From Ciceribacter lividus (lineage in GTDB: Bacteria; Pseudomonadota; Alphaproteobacteria; Rhizobiales; Rhizobiaceae): a DNA stretch of 64,000 nt. The notes under the pieces were generated by a model. That model was not told the DNA's origin, did not search any database, and saw nothing but the letters and a program-made list of their open reading frames with translations. The translations under genes and the position numbers were made by a program. Of the stretch, positions 27,765-35,619 are shown piece after piece. The first letter of the stretch is position 1. Every line of letters starts with the position of its first letter. Where the stretch lies: NCBI RefSeq assembly GCF_003337715.1, contig NZ_QPIX01000006.1, positions 238,548 through 302,547 of the forward strand, given 5' to 3'.

Positions 27765-28838
27765 ATGAGGGGCAGGGACGAGGAGACAGCCGACGAAATG
27801 ACGCCTCCCGACGGCGGGAATGGCGCTGTGAGGAGTTTTGTCTTCACAACCGCCGGCGCCGACGATCCCCTTGGCGCATGGCGAACTGTCCTCGATTTGC
27901 TCTTCGAATGTGTTCCGCCGCCGCGGTCGGCGGCGATTTCCTTCAATGCCAGCCTCGTCGTGCACCACTTCGGGACATTCCTGCTGTGCAGGAGCAATGC
28001 CAGCGGCGGACGCTATCACCGCAGCCGGCACAAGCTCGCCGGCGACGACCTCGACCATATCGTCGTCTCCTGTCTGCTGAGCGGAGGAATTGCCCTCGGC
28101 CACCCGGCAGTCAAACGACTTCGCCCGGGCGACGTTTCGATCGTCGATCTCTCCGCACCGCTCGCCTTTGCGGTGACGAACGCGGACGTGCTGCATCTCG
28201 TCCTGCCGAAATGGGCGCTCCCCGCTTCGATCGCGGCCGAACAGCCCGCCTCACCTCGCATCCTGCTTGGCGGAAGCGCCATGGGCATATTCGTGCGCGG
28301 TATGCTGGAAGCGCTGGCGGCTGCCGCCCGTCACTTCGCTGGCGGAGAGGTGGTGGCGCTTTCCGGAGCAGTCCCGGAATTGCTGGCATCATGTCTCGGC
28401 GCGATGGCGCCGGTGTCCCCTGCCGGTGGGAGAGCAAGCCTCGGACAGCGATTGCGGCGCCATATCGAGGAGAACCTTCCACGCGACGATCTGACCCCGG
28501 CATCCATCGCACGCGAACTCGGCGTCTCCCGTACCCAACTTTACAGACACTTCGATAAAGTTGGCGGAGTGAATACCTACATTCGCCGCAGGCGTCTCCG
28601 CCGCGGCCTGGCCGCCCTTTGCGATCCTCGCCACGCCGATCGTCGGATCGGTGAAATCGCCTACGACGCCGGCTTCGCCGACGAGGCTCATTTCAGCCGG
28701 CTCTTTCGACAGAGATTCGGAATGTCTCCGCGGGAGGCTCGTGCCTCCGCCCGCACCGGCAGTCATCCCGGTGTCTCACCGGCGTCCCCCGCCGGTCCAT
28801 CCCTCTCCGACTGGCTGCTTGCACTTATCAGCGGTTGA
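27765..28838 (+). CDS. AraC-family transcriptional regulator
   Basis: A 357-residue regulator. Residues 20-200 resemble the AraC_binding_2 (AraC/NtcB-like) N-terminal domain (RHKLAGDDLDHIVVSCLLSGG, then LRPGDVSIVDLSAPLAF). The C-terminal domain carries both helix-turn-helix motifs: PASIARELGVSRTQLYRHFDKVGGVNTYIRRRRL and GEIAYDAGFADEAHFSRLFRQRFGMSPREAR. The start is uncertain: ATG at 27765 lacks a good site, ATG at 27798 has GAGGAG twelve bases away, and a TTG at 27738 is in frame. It sits directly upstream of tandem operator-like repeats and the RhiA-like genes, so it probably controls them. Confidence 0.87.
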   Translation: MRGRDEETADEMTPPDGGNGAVRSFVFTTAGADDPLGAWRTVLDLLFECVPPPRSAAISFNASLVVHHFGTFLLCRSNASGGRYHRSRHKLAGDDLDHIVVSCLLSGGIALGHPAVKRLRPGDVSIVDLSAPLAFAVTNADVLHLVLPKWALPASIAAEQPASPRILLGGSAMGIFVRGMLEALAAAARHFAGGEVVALSGAVPELLASCLGAMAPVSPAGGRASLGQRLRRHIEENLPRDDLTPASIARELGVSRTQLYRHFDKVGGVNTYIRRRRLRRGLAALCDPRHADRRIGEIAYDAGFADEAHFSRLFRQRFGMSPREARASARTGSHPGVSPASPAGPSLSDWLLALISG

Positions 28839-28842
28839 AATT

Positions 28843-28880
28843 CGGGACGCACGTCCAAGTTTCCGGGACGTCCGTCCAAG
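28843..28880. promoter_or_regulatory. Tandem operator-like repeats upstream of RhiA-like genes
   Basis: CGGGACGCACGTCCAAG (28843-28859) and CGGGACGTCCGTCCAAG (28864-28880) are direct repeats with 15 of 17 bases identical and a 21-base period, two helical turns. Each repeat itself is a GGACG-N2-CGTCC palindrome. They lie just after the AraC gene and about 100 bases before the next start. Confidence 0.6.
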
Positions 28881-28984
28881 GACAACCGGAAGGAATGGCC
28901 ATAGGCTATCCACACATAAAACGAGAAACCCGAAGGAAGTTGCAGTCAGCCCATCAGCCCCCGTTCGCCGAAAGGAGACCAAAA

Positions 28985-29671
28985 ATGTCGACACAGGTGG
29001 CCAGTTCCGACTCCAGCATCGCCGCTAACGACCCACCCGCGACCGGGGCCATTTCCTTCCAGTTGACCGCGACGAACGCCTCAAGCGTTCCCGGCTCCGT
29101 CTATTTCAACGTCTTTCCGCCGGCGCTCAAGAATCTCCCCGCGAACGCACAAGTGATCACCGCGCTCGTGTCCCCCGCGACGACCAATACATCCCCGCCG
29201 GTGAACCTCACCTGGAACGGCGGAGCCGATGCCTTGAGTATGCTCGCGCTCGCCGCGGGTGCGGATCCGGCACCTGCGGCGAAGACACCGGTGGCGCTCG
29301 GCGACAACGTCGCCGTCGCCTGGGCGAACGGGACGTTCACGATCACGCCCTCGCCCGGCGGACCCGAAGGTGTCCTCACCGTGACCTTCGCTCCGGGCAT
29401 TCCCGTGGGCGGTTCGGTGGGTCTTGTCGTAGGCCCTGCCCCGATCCTCGTGCCGATCCCCGTCAGCCTCTCGCCTTTGACGCTCGAACCAGATCTCTCG
29501 CCCGCCGTCACGGTGATGTTCGGCACCGCTTTCCAATTGCCGGCACCCGCCATCTCGGACGAGAGCCAGGCACAGACCGTCACTTTCAAGACGGATGCGA
29601 CGAGCACGAGCCCGACGGCGACCGCGGCCATCACGGTCGGTCTCGACAACCAGATCGTCGAGACCGGTTGA
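28985..29671 (+). CDS. RhiA-related protein, divergent paralogue
   Basis: A 228-residue protein rich in Ala, Thr, Pro and Val, without Cys, signal peptide or membrane helix. It opens with AISFQLTATNASSVPGSVYFNVFPP and ends in ITVGLDNQIVETG. Both ends and the spacing between match the pattern of the next gene (SLTCVNNSQLSGSFAVFQKAPP and LGIDNLITV), and VGLVVG followed by a proline-rich strand aligns with its VGVGMSG segment. I therefore read the two as diverged paralogues. GGAG precedes the ATG at 28985. Function unknown; probably a beta-strand-rich cytosolic or non-classically exported protein under AraC control. Confidence 0.6.
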   Translation: MSTQVASSDSSIAANDPPATGAISFQLTATNASSVPGSVYFNVFPPALKNLPANAQVITALVSPATTNTSPPVNLTWNGGADALSMLALAAGADPAPAAKTPVALGDNVAVAWANGTFTITPSPGGPEGVLTVTFAPGIPVGGSVGLVVGPAPILVPIPVSLSPLTLEPDLSPAVTVMFGTAFQLPAPAISDESQAQTVTFKTDATSTSPTATAAITVGLDNQIVETG

Positions 29672-29839
29672 CAGCGAACCAGCTTGCCCGGCGCCCGCCT
29701 CCTGCCGGGCGGATCCTCGCCACTCCCGATTCTCCGCCTGATCCGTGGGCGGCGAGGCAACGGCCGGTATCGTTTCAGCCCCCGAGGCGATACCGGCTCC
29801 TTCAAACCGGGGGATGTTCCTCGAAGAAAGGCAAAGCCA

Positions 29840-30448
29840 ATGACCACCTACTCTCTGACGTGCGTCAACAACTCCCAGCTTTCCGGAAGCTTCGCCGTGT
29901 TCCAGAAGGCACCGCCGATGACCATTCCGGGCAATGTGTTCTCGCTCGCCTGGTTTGCCCGCCCGACCGCTCCGAAAAGCAAGGTGACCTTCACCTGGAA
30001 TCTCGAGTACAGCTTCGTCTGGTCTGAAACCGGGGTACTCCAGCCGGGGATCAACTTCTCGGCGTCGCAGACCATGCCGGCAGATCCGAACGGCCAGAAC
30101 CTGATCCAGCTGACGCAGGACACCTACGGTGCGACGACCTTTGCGAACCCGAACGCCAGTGGAGCCATCGGTTCCCTGACCATTCAGCAGCTCCCGAATG
30201 TCGCGCCGAACCGGACCTCCGTCGGCGTCGGCATGTCCGGTTCGGGCACATTCGCCGTGCAGGCAGCACCGAACATGACGGCCGTGTTCACGCCTCACCC
30301 GAACTACTGGGTCATCTTCGGCAATTTCGTGACCGGGGATGTCATCGACATCGAGGATGTCACCAATGCCGTCGAAGTCACCTATGGCGGCGCCCTGACG
30401 ACGCGGAGTGCCGCTCTCGGCATCGACAACCTGATCACCGTCTCCTGA
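29840..30448 (+). CDS. RhiA-like protein
   Basis: A 202-residue protein (MTTYSLTCVNNSQLSGSFAVF) that resembles the rhizosphere-expressed RhiA protein of Rhizobium leguminosarum as I recall it: NVFSLAWFARPT, then FTWNLEYSFVWSETGVLQPGI, SVGVGMSGSGTFAVQAAPN and FTPHPNYWVIFGNFVTGDVIDI. RhiA is abundant in rhizosphere bacteria and its biochemical role is not established. No signal peptide is seen. AAAGG precedes the ATG at 29840. Followed by a strong hairpin at 30501-30532 that may end transcription or stabilise the message. Confidence 0.6.
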   Translation: MTTYSLTCVNNSQLSGSFAVFQKAPPMTIPGNVFSLAWFARPTAPKSKVTFTWNLEYSFVWSETGVLQPGINFSASQTMPADPNGQNLIQLTQDTYGATTFANPNASGAIGSLTIQQLPNVAPNRTSVGVGMSGSGTFAVQAAPNMTAVFTPHPNYWVIFGNFVTGDVIDIEDVTNAVEVTYGGALTTRSAALGIDNLITVS

Positions 30449-30766
30449 CGCCCTGGGGCGGCGCTCCTCCCCGCCGTCGGTCAAACTAGACGCCAGGAGA
30501 GGCGATGCCGGGGGGCACCCCTCGGCATCGCCGGCAACGAGGCCGCAGAGCGGCCAATAGATCCCGGCAACGAACGCGTCCGACATAAACGGGCCGTCCT
30601 GAACCGGAAACCGGGACGATCTGAAGACGTCCCCCACAACATCCACAGATACGGGCCTCTCACCGAGGACCGACAGCTTGAAAGCCGGCGAGAGGCCTCG
30701 CCGGTCAGCGCTCCTCGCATGGTGCGGTGAGCGTCCATCCTCCCTGTTGCGAAAAGGAATGCAGTC
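30449..30766 (+). other. Intergenic spacer with strong hairpin
   Basis: A 318-base gap without a supported gene. The main feature is the hairpin at 30501-30532. The remaining bases up to the AAGGA site of the secreted protein gene show no clear promoter. Confidence 0.5.
30501..30532. terminator. Strong hairpin after RhiA-like gene
   Basis: GGCGATGCCG (30501-30510) pairs perfectly with CGGCATCGCC (30523-30532), and inner GGGG/CCCC extends the stem across a small bulge. There is no T-run, so Rho-dependent termination or message protection is as likely as intrinsic termination. Confidence 0.6.
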
Positions 30767-31312
30767 ATGAAAACCAGCAGACTTCGTTTCCGCCACCGTC
30801 TCGCCATCGCTCTTGCCGCATTTGCGGCACTCGGGCTCGCCAGTCCCGCGATGGCCTATTCGGTCTACCGCGCCGTCAATGCGGATGCGACGACCGGCGC
30901 CGTCGCATGGAACGCCGCGAACTTCGGTGTGAGCGGCAATCCCCCGACCCTCTCCTTCTTCTATTTCGCAAGCGACGTTGCGGCACAGGCCGGATTTCCG
31001 GCTGCGCAGTGCTTCGTCAAGGTCGACCTTCCAAACACGAACGCTCCGGCACAGGGCGATCACGATCAGGTCGGCAATGCCGGGATCCCTGTCGGAGCCA
31101 ATCCGGCCGACCAGCCTCGGGCGTTTCCGTGGCAGATCGATTTCGACAACAACCCGGCCGGCCACTGGAGCATCCCGAAAGCCCAGATCACGACCGCGCC
31201 GGCGAACAATGCGGCCAGCCGGGTTGCTGCTGCCGGCTTCCATTCCCTCGCGATAACCCCGGCTTCGGGCGTGACGATCGTCAACGGGACCTTGGTCAAT
31301 TGCGGACCGTGA
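30767..31312 (+). CDS. Small secreted protein of unknown function
   Basis: A 181-residue protein with a clear signal peptide (basic MKTSRLRFRHR, hydrophobic LAIALAAFAALGLA, cleavage after SPAMA near residue 34). The mature part begins YSVYRAVNADATTGAVAWNAANF and carries only two Cys (QCFVKVD and VNCGP at the end), which could form one disulfide bridge. It is rich in Asn, Asp, Ala and Pro. I do not recognise the family. AAGGA precedes ATG 30767. Its place after the RhiA-like genes suggests a shared extracellular or envelope role. Confidence 0.75.
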   Translation: MKTSRLRFRHRLAIALAAFAALGLASPAMAYSVYRAVNADATTGAVAWNAANFGVSGNPPTLSFFYFASDVAAQAGFPAAQCFVKVDLPNTNAPAQGDHDQVGNAGIPVGANPADQPRAFPWQIDFDNNPAGHWSIPKAQITTAPANNAASRVAAAGFHSLAITPASGVTIVNGTLVNCGP

Positions 31313-31360
31313 CATCGTGCCGGTAGAATTGCATTGAACGGAACAAGGATGAATACCCTC

Positions 31361-31385
31361 GCCGTCGGGCCTTCGGCCCGGCGGC
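31361..31385. terminator. Hairpin after secreted protein gene
   Basis: GCCGTCGGGCC and GGCCCGGCGGC form an 11-bp stem with one wobble pair and a TTC loop, with no T-run. It lies between two genes of the RhiA-like cluster. Confidence 0.55.
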
Positions 31386-31409
31386 TCTTGCCAGAGGAGC
31401 GTGCAAGAC

Positions 31410-32057
31410 ATGGCCGTACTGCATCACGCCTTTCGTTGCCCCGTCACGCCGGCCTTCGAAGAGACGGTCCGCGAGGTATTATCGGCATGGGATGCCGGCG
31501 ACCATGAGAAACTCTCCGCAATGGCGCTGCGTCGCCTGCCCCGGATCGCGGAACGCGAGGATATCCAGGCGGCGTTTCGCCTCGATCCGGACGGGGCGGT
31601 GCCATCCTGGCTGCAGCCGGAATTCGCGAGCCCCGGGCTCGCTGCCTTGGTCCTGCTTGCCGACAGTTTCGTGCCGATACCGTCCCTCAGCGCCAGCAAG
31701 GACACGAACCACTACCTGCTTACAACGCATCTACCAGTGCTCGGCTGGAACGAGAGAGAGGTGCAGCTTCTCGTCCGCGGTGATCCGATCGAGGTTATGC
31801 TCGCCCGGCATTCAGTCTCTTCCCGCGAGCTTGTCGCGAGCAAGTTTCGCGAGACAGGCGGCTGGACGGACGGAACCGTGGCAAGGACACTCGGGGACTT
31901 GCTCTCCCGCCTTGCGGCGACAGTCGATTCCGGCGCCTCGCCGGCGGTTCAGGAGAGCTGGAACGCTCTTCGTCACAGTGGTGCAATCGACGATGCGCGT
32001 GCGATGCTCGCGGCGGTCGAGGACACCGATTGGCTCGTGACCAGCGTTACCCACTAG
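31410..32057 (+). CDS. Hypothetical cytosolic protein
   Basis: A 215-residue protein, mostly helical by composition, with no signal peptide or membrane segment. It opens with MAVLHHAFRCPVTPAFEETVREVLSAW and has a middle segment NHYLLTTHLPVLGWNEREVQLLVRGDP. I do not recognise the family. Start at 31410 (ATG) is used; a GTG at 31401 is in frame, and GAGGAG lies just before it. It is the last plus-strand gene of the AraC-RhiA-like cluster, so it may share its regulation, but a link beyond position is not shown. Confidence 0.65.
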   Translation: MAVLHHAFRCPVTPAFEETVREVLSAWDAGDHEKLSAMALRRLPRIAEREDIQAAFRLDPDGAVPSWLQPEFASPGLAALVLLADSFVPIPSLSASKDTNHYLLTTHLPVLGWNEREVQLLVRGDPIEVMLARHSVSSRELVASKFRETGGWTDGTVARTLGDLLSRLAATVDSGASPAVQESWNALRHSGAIDDARAMLAAVEDTDWLVTSVTH

Positions 32058-32236
32058 CGCATGTGACGATACAGCCGGCAGGATAATCCGCCCGATCACG
32101 CAAGATCTCCGTTGGATCGCTCTCGCCTGAAGTTGGTCAGGCCCAAGAACTGCTCGCAAGCATCCCTGCGGGAAAAGACATCCGGGCGACATGCGCGAAA
32201 GGGCTGCGGGCCTGCTCGACCCGCACCGCCCCCTAC

Positions 32237-32872
32237 CTAGGCCGCAGCGATGCAAGCCGCGGCATCTTGGTGCTTCCGGTACCGGATCAGTTCCTCGATC
32301 GTGATGATCGGGAGATCATGGAGTTTGCAGAACGCCTTGAGTTCGGGCAGGCGCGCCATGGTGCCATCATCATTTGCGACCTCGCAGATCACTCCGGACG
32401 GATTCTTGCCCACCAGGCGCGCGAGGTCGACCGCGGCCTCGGTATGGCCGGGGCGGCCAAGGACGCCTTTCGGGTGGGCGCGTAGCGGAAAGATGTGTCC
32501 CGGCCGGGCAAAGTCCTCAGGCGCCGACGTCTCGTCCATCAGTGCACGCACCGTTGCGGCACGGTCGGCGGCCGAAATTCCCGTCGTCGTTCCGTGGACA
32601 TAGTCGACCGACACGGTGAACGCTGTCTTGAGATACTCCGTGTTGTACGGGACCATCAGCGGGATGCGAAGAGCGTCCAGCCGTTCCCCTTCCATCGCGA
32701 CGCAGATCAGGCCGCGCGCATGCTTCATCATGAATGCGATAACCTCAGGCGTCACGTGATCGGAAGCGACGATGATGTCTCCTTCATTCTCGCGGTCCTC
32801 GTCGTCGACGACCACGACCATCCCGCCGCGCGCAAAGCTATCCAATGCGTCTTCAATTTTCGAAAGTGTCAT
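32237..32872 (-). CDS. ribB: 3,4-dihydroxy-2-butanone 4-phosphate synthase
   Basis: A 211-residue enzyme that converts ribulose 5-phosphate to 3,4-dihydroxy-2-butanone 4-phosphate and formate for riboflavin synthesis. Hallmarks are VVVDDEDRENEGDIIVA (about 20-36, metal and substrate acids), FMMKHARGLICVAM, the loop STDYVHG-like VSVDYVHGTTTGISAADRA and the C-terminal HTEAAVDLARL. It lacks a fused GTP cyclohydrolase domain. The ATG at 32872 has AAAGG upstream; codons further upstream are the riboswitch leader. It stands alone, controlled by the FMN riboswitch, between unrelated catabolic loci. Confidence 0.96.
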   Translation of the reverse strand: MTLSKIEDALDSFARGGMVVVVDDEDRENEGDIIVASDHVTPEVIAFMMKHARGLICVAMEGERLDALRIPLMVPYNTEYLKTAFTVSVDYVHGTTTGISAADRAATVRALMDETSAPEDFARPGHIFPLRAHPKGVLGRPGHTEAAVDLARLVGKNPSGVICEVANDDGTMARLPELKAFCKLHDLPIITIEELIRYRKHQDAAACIAAA

Positions 32873-32959
32873 TTCAATGCCTTTCAAGGGTAACCGCGTG
32901 AGCGGCCAAACCACGACCTTCCGGCCGCCATCCATCCCTTGGGCGAACACAGCACACAC

Positions 32960-32979
32960 GTCTCCCCGTGGGGGGAGGC
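32960..32979 (-). promoter_or_regulatory. Expression-platform hairpin of the FMN riboswitch
   Basis: Eight-base-pair stem (32960-32967 with 72-79 of the same hundred) between the FMN aptamer and ribB. No T-run follows it on the minus strand, which fits translational or Rho-linked control better than intrinsic termination. Confidence 0.5.
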
Positions 32980-32991
32980 GCCATGGCCGAT

Positions 32992-33128
32992 GTTCTCTTT
33001 CATCCGGACTGTGACCGTCGGCTCCGGCATCGCACCGGATCTGCTGCCTTTCACCGGAGTGAAAGCGCTCGCGGGCTCCCGGCAAAGCCGGATACCGCCG
33101 GTGGGGAATTTCGCCCCGCCCTGAGAAC
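32992..33128 (-). ncRNA. FMN riboswitch (RFN element)
   Basis: On the minus strand the leader carries the conserved FMN-aptamer blocks in order: GGCGGGGCGAAATTCCCC, ACCGGCGGTA, AGCCCGCGAGCG, GCAGATCCGGTGCGATGCCG and GAGCCGACGGTCACAGTCCG. The closing helix P1 pairs GTTCTC with GAGAAC. It precedes ribB by about 120 bases, so FMN shuts down riboflavin precursor synthesis. Confidence 0.95.
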
Positions 33129-33237
33129 CCTTTGAAAATAGGCGCAAGACCACAGCGATTTCAAGTGCAAAGGAACCGGTGGCGGCAATTGGTCGGCGAA
33201 TGTCGCGTTTGCCTTTCTTAATCGTCGCGCACAGAAA

Positions 33238-33267
33238 ACGGCACGGTGCTCGAGAGCACCGTGCCGT
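33238..33267 (-). terminator. Rho-independent terminator of the minus-strand sugar operon
   Basis: Perfect 13-bp stem (33238-33250 with 33255-33267) and four-base loop, followed on the minus strand by TTTTC. It lies directly after the SDR gene at 33300. Confidence 0.85.
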
Positions 33268-33299
33268 ATTCGATGAAAGCCGGTATTGGTCGGCAGACG

Positions 33300-34088
33300 T
33301 TACCAGCAGCAGAAACCACCGTCGACGAGAAGGTCGACACCGGTGACGAAACTGGCCGCACCGGAAAGCAGGAAGACGGCGGGCCCGACCATCTCGTCGA
33401 CCGTCGCCATGCGCTGCATCGGGGTCTGCTCTTCGAACAGTTTCGTCTGGTGCACCATCTCGGGCCGCGTGTTCATCGGCGTGGCGGTGTAACCGGGGCT
33501 GATCGTGTTGACGCGGATGCCGCGCCCGACCCATTCCATGGCCATCGACTTCGACATGTGGATAACGCCCGCCTTCGAAGCGTTGTAGTGGCACTGGCTC
33601 AGCCCACGATTGACGATCACGCCCGACATCGAGGCAATGTTGATGATCGACCCACGTCCGTTCTTCAACATCGCCCGTGCTTCCGCCTGGCAGGAGAGAA
33701 AGACCCCCTTCAGGTTGATGTCCATCATCGTCTGGAACTGGCTCTCCTCCATCTCCTCCGCCGGGTTGGCATTGGCAATGCCGGCGGCATTGACCGCGAG
33801 CGTGAGAGGGCCGAGCTCGGCCTCGGTCCGGGCGACCGCCTCGTTGAGCGCGGCGGCCTGGGTCACGTCGGCCGCAATCCGGATGCTGCGGCGGCCCGTT
33901 CCGGCTATGAACTCCGCCGTCCGCGCCAGCCCGTCATCGGTCCGACGGTCAAGCAGCGCGACGTCGGCGCCGCACTGGGCCAGGCCCATGGCGATACGCT
34001 GACCGATCCCGCTGCCCGCCCCCGTCACCAGCGCGACATTGCCGCCGAGGTCGAACAGTTTCGGTGCATTCAGTGTGATGTCCGGCAT
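33300..34088 (-). CDS. SDR-family oxidoreductase
   Basis: A 262-residue classical short-chain dehydrogenase. Cofactor motif TGAGSGIG is at about 22-29, NAAGIAN at about 105, catalytic Ser in INIASMSG and YNASK (Tyr about 168, Lys 172), with ISPGYTATPM after it. Sequence after the first strand (ALLDRR) favours NAD. AAGGAAA precedes the ATG. It is the last gene of the minus-strand importer operon and probably oxidises the imported polyol or sugar. The substrate cannot be read from sequence. Confidence 0.9.
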   Translation of the reverse strand: MPDITLNAPKLFDLGGNVALVTGAGSGIGQRIAMGLAQCGADVALLDRRTDDGLARTAEFIAGTGRRSIRIAADVTQAAALNEAVARTEAELGPLTLAVNAAGIANANPAEEMEESQFQTMMDINLKGVFLSCQAEARAMLKNGRGSIINIASMSGVIVNRGLSQCHYNASKAGVIHMSKSMAMEWVGRGIRVNTISPGYTATPMNTRPEMVHQTKLFEEQTPMQRMATVDEMVGPAVFLLSGAASFVTGVDLLVDGGFCCW

Positions 34089-34104
34089 GACATTCTTTCC
34101 TTCT

Positions 34105-35598
34105 TCAAATCGTCGCCAGTTCCATGACCGAGACGTCGTTCGCGTCCTTGCGATCCAGAATACCGGCCTGCTTGCCTTGCGCCATGACCATGATGCGATT
34201 GGAGACGCCCAGCACCTCTTCGAGGTCCGAGCTGACGACGATCACCGCCACACCCTCCCGAGCCAGGTCCATGATCATGTCATAGATAGAAGAGCGCGCG
34301 CCGACATCGATGCCGCGGGTCGGTTCGTCCAGCACCACCACCTTGGGCTTGCGCGCGAGCCATTTCGCCAGCACGACCTTCTGCTGGTTGCCGCCCGACA
34401 ACTCGCCGGCGTCCTGCCTTCCGCTGCCCTTGACGCCGAACTTGCGGATGTAAACCTCGGCGAATTGGCCAAGGCGACGTGAGGTCAGCCAGCCACCGCG
34501 GGAGATTTCCTGCAGGTTGGCATAGCCGATGTTTTCCTGGATGGAATGTTCGAGGACCAGTCCTTGCAGCTTGCGATCCTCCGGAACCAGGACAATGCCT
34601 TTCCTGATCGCCTCGCCCGGCGAGCGCGGCGTCACGACATCGCCGTCGAGGAGCACCTCGCCGCTCGCGATCGGGTCTGCACCGGTCACCGCACGGACGA
34701 GTTCGGTGCGCCCGGCACCGACGAGGCCCGCAATTCCGAAGACTTCGCCCCGCTTTACCGAGAAGCTGATGTTGTTGAAGGTCCCGGCCGGCGCGCAGAG
34801 ATCGCGTACCTCCAGCATCACCTCGTCCTGCGGTGCGGGAACCGCCGGGAACATCCGCTCCAGCGAGCGGCCGACCATGGCTTCGACGATGGTGCGGACC
34901 GGAACGTCGCCGCTGTCGAACTCCTGCACCTTTGCGCCGTCGCGCATCACCACGATGCGATCGGCGATCTGGCGAATTTCTTCCAGCCGGTGGGAGATAT
35001 AGATGATACCGACCCCGTCGGCCTTGAGGCGCTCGATCTGTCGAAACAATAGCTGCGTCTCTTCGCCGCCGAGGGCAGCCGTCGGTTCGTCGAGGATCAG
35101 AAGCTTCGCGTTGAGCGTCATCGCCTTCGCGATCTCGATCAGCTGCTGCTTGGCGGTCGAAAGACCCTCCACCCGCCGGCGCGGAGAGATGTCGAGCCCA
35201 AGGCGCTGGAGGCCAGCATGGGCACGTTCTTCCATCGCCTGCCGGTCCACGCGACCGCCCTTCATCAGGTAACGTCCGACAAAGACGTTCTCCGCGATCG
35301 ACAGTTGCGGCAGGAGCTTCAGTTCCTGATGGATCATGCCGACGCCCGCGTCCATCGCCGCGCGTGGATTGGCCGGGGCGTAGGGCGCCCCGAGCCATGT
35401 CATGTCACCGGCCGTCGCCTCGACGGCCCCGGAGATGATCCTCGACAAGGTCGATTTTCCGGCTCCGTTCTCGCCGAGCAACGCCACGACCTCCCCGGAC
35501 CGGACATCGAGATCGATGCCGTGCAGCACTTCCATCGAACCGTAGACCTTGCGGATCTTCCGGAGAGAAAGGATGGGTGCGGTGTCCTTGGCGGTCAT
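34105..35598 (-). CDS. Sugar ABC transporter ATPase (RbsA type)
   Basis: A 497-residue protein with two nucleotide-binding domains in tandem. The first has Walker A GENGAGKST (about 38-46), a degenerate signature LSTAKQQLIEIAKAM and Walker B LLILDEPTAAL. The second has GLVGAGRTE in place of a normal Walker A, signature LSGGNQQKVVLAKWL and VVLDEPTRGIDV. This asymmetry is normal for the ribose/monosaccharide importers. It pairs with the binding protein and permease upstream. Confidence 0.93.
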   Translation of the reverse strand: MTAKDTAPILSLRKIRKVYGSMEVLHGIDLDVRSGEVVALLGENGAGKSTLSRIISGAVEATAGDMTWLGAPYAPANPRAAMDAGVGMIHQELKLLPQLSIAENVFVGRYLMKGGRVDRQAMEERAHAGLQRLGLDISPRRRVEGLSTAKQQLIEIAKAMTLNAKLLILDEPTAALGGEETQLLFRQIERLKADGVGIIYISHRLEEIRQIADRIVVMRDGAKVQEFDSGDVPVRTIVEAMVGRSLERMFPAVPAPQDEVMLEVRDLCAPAGTFNNISFSVKRGEVFGIAGLVGAGRTELVRAVTGADPIASGEVLLDGDVVTPRSPGEAIRKGIVLVPEDRKLQGLVLEHSIQENIGYANLQEISRGGWLTSRRLGQFAEVYIRKFGVKGSGRQDAGELSGGNQQKVVLAKWLARKPKVVVLDEPTRGIDVGARSSIYDMIMDLAREGVAVIVVSSDLEEVLGVSNRIMVMAQGKQAGILDRKDANDVSVMELATI

Positions 35599-35619
35599 GG
35601 CGCTCTCTTCCGATCGGAA

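Noticed and set aside
29081..31411. Minus-strand 776-codon frame across the RhiA-like cluster
   Set aside because: Composition (Arg/Gly/Asp-rich, low complexity) fits a shadow; plus-strand genes have ribosome sites, a signal peptide and family motifs.
33018..33085. N-terminal extension of the ribB frame
   Set aside because: It is the FMN aptamer translated; the real start at 32872 has its own ribosome site.
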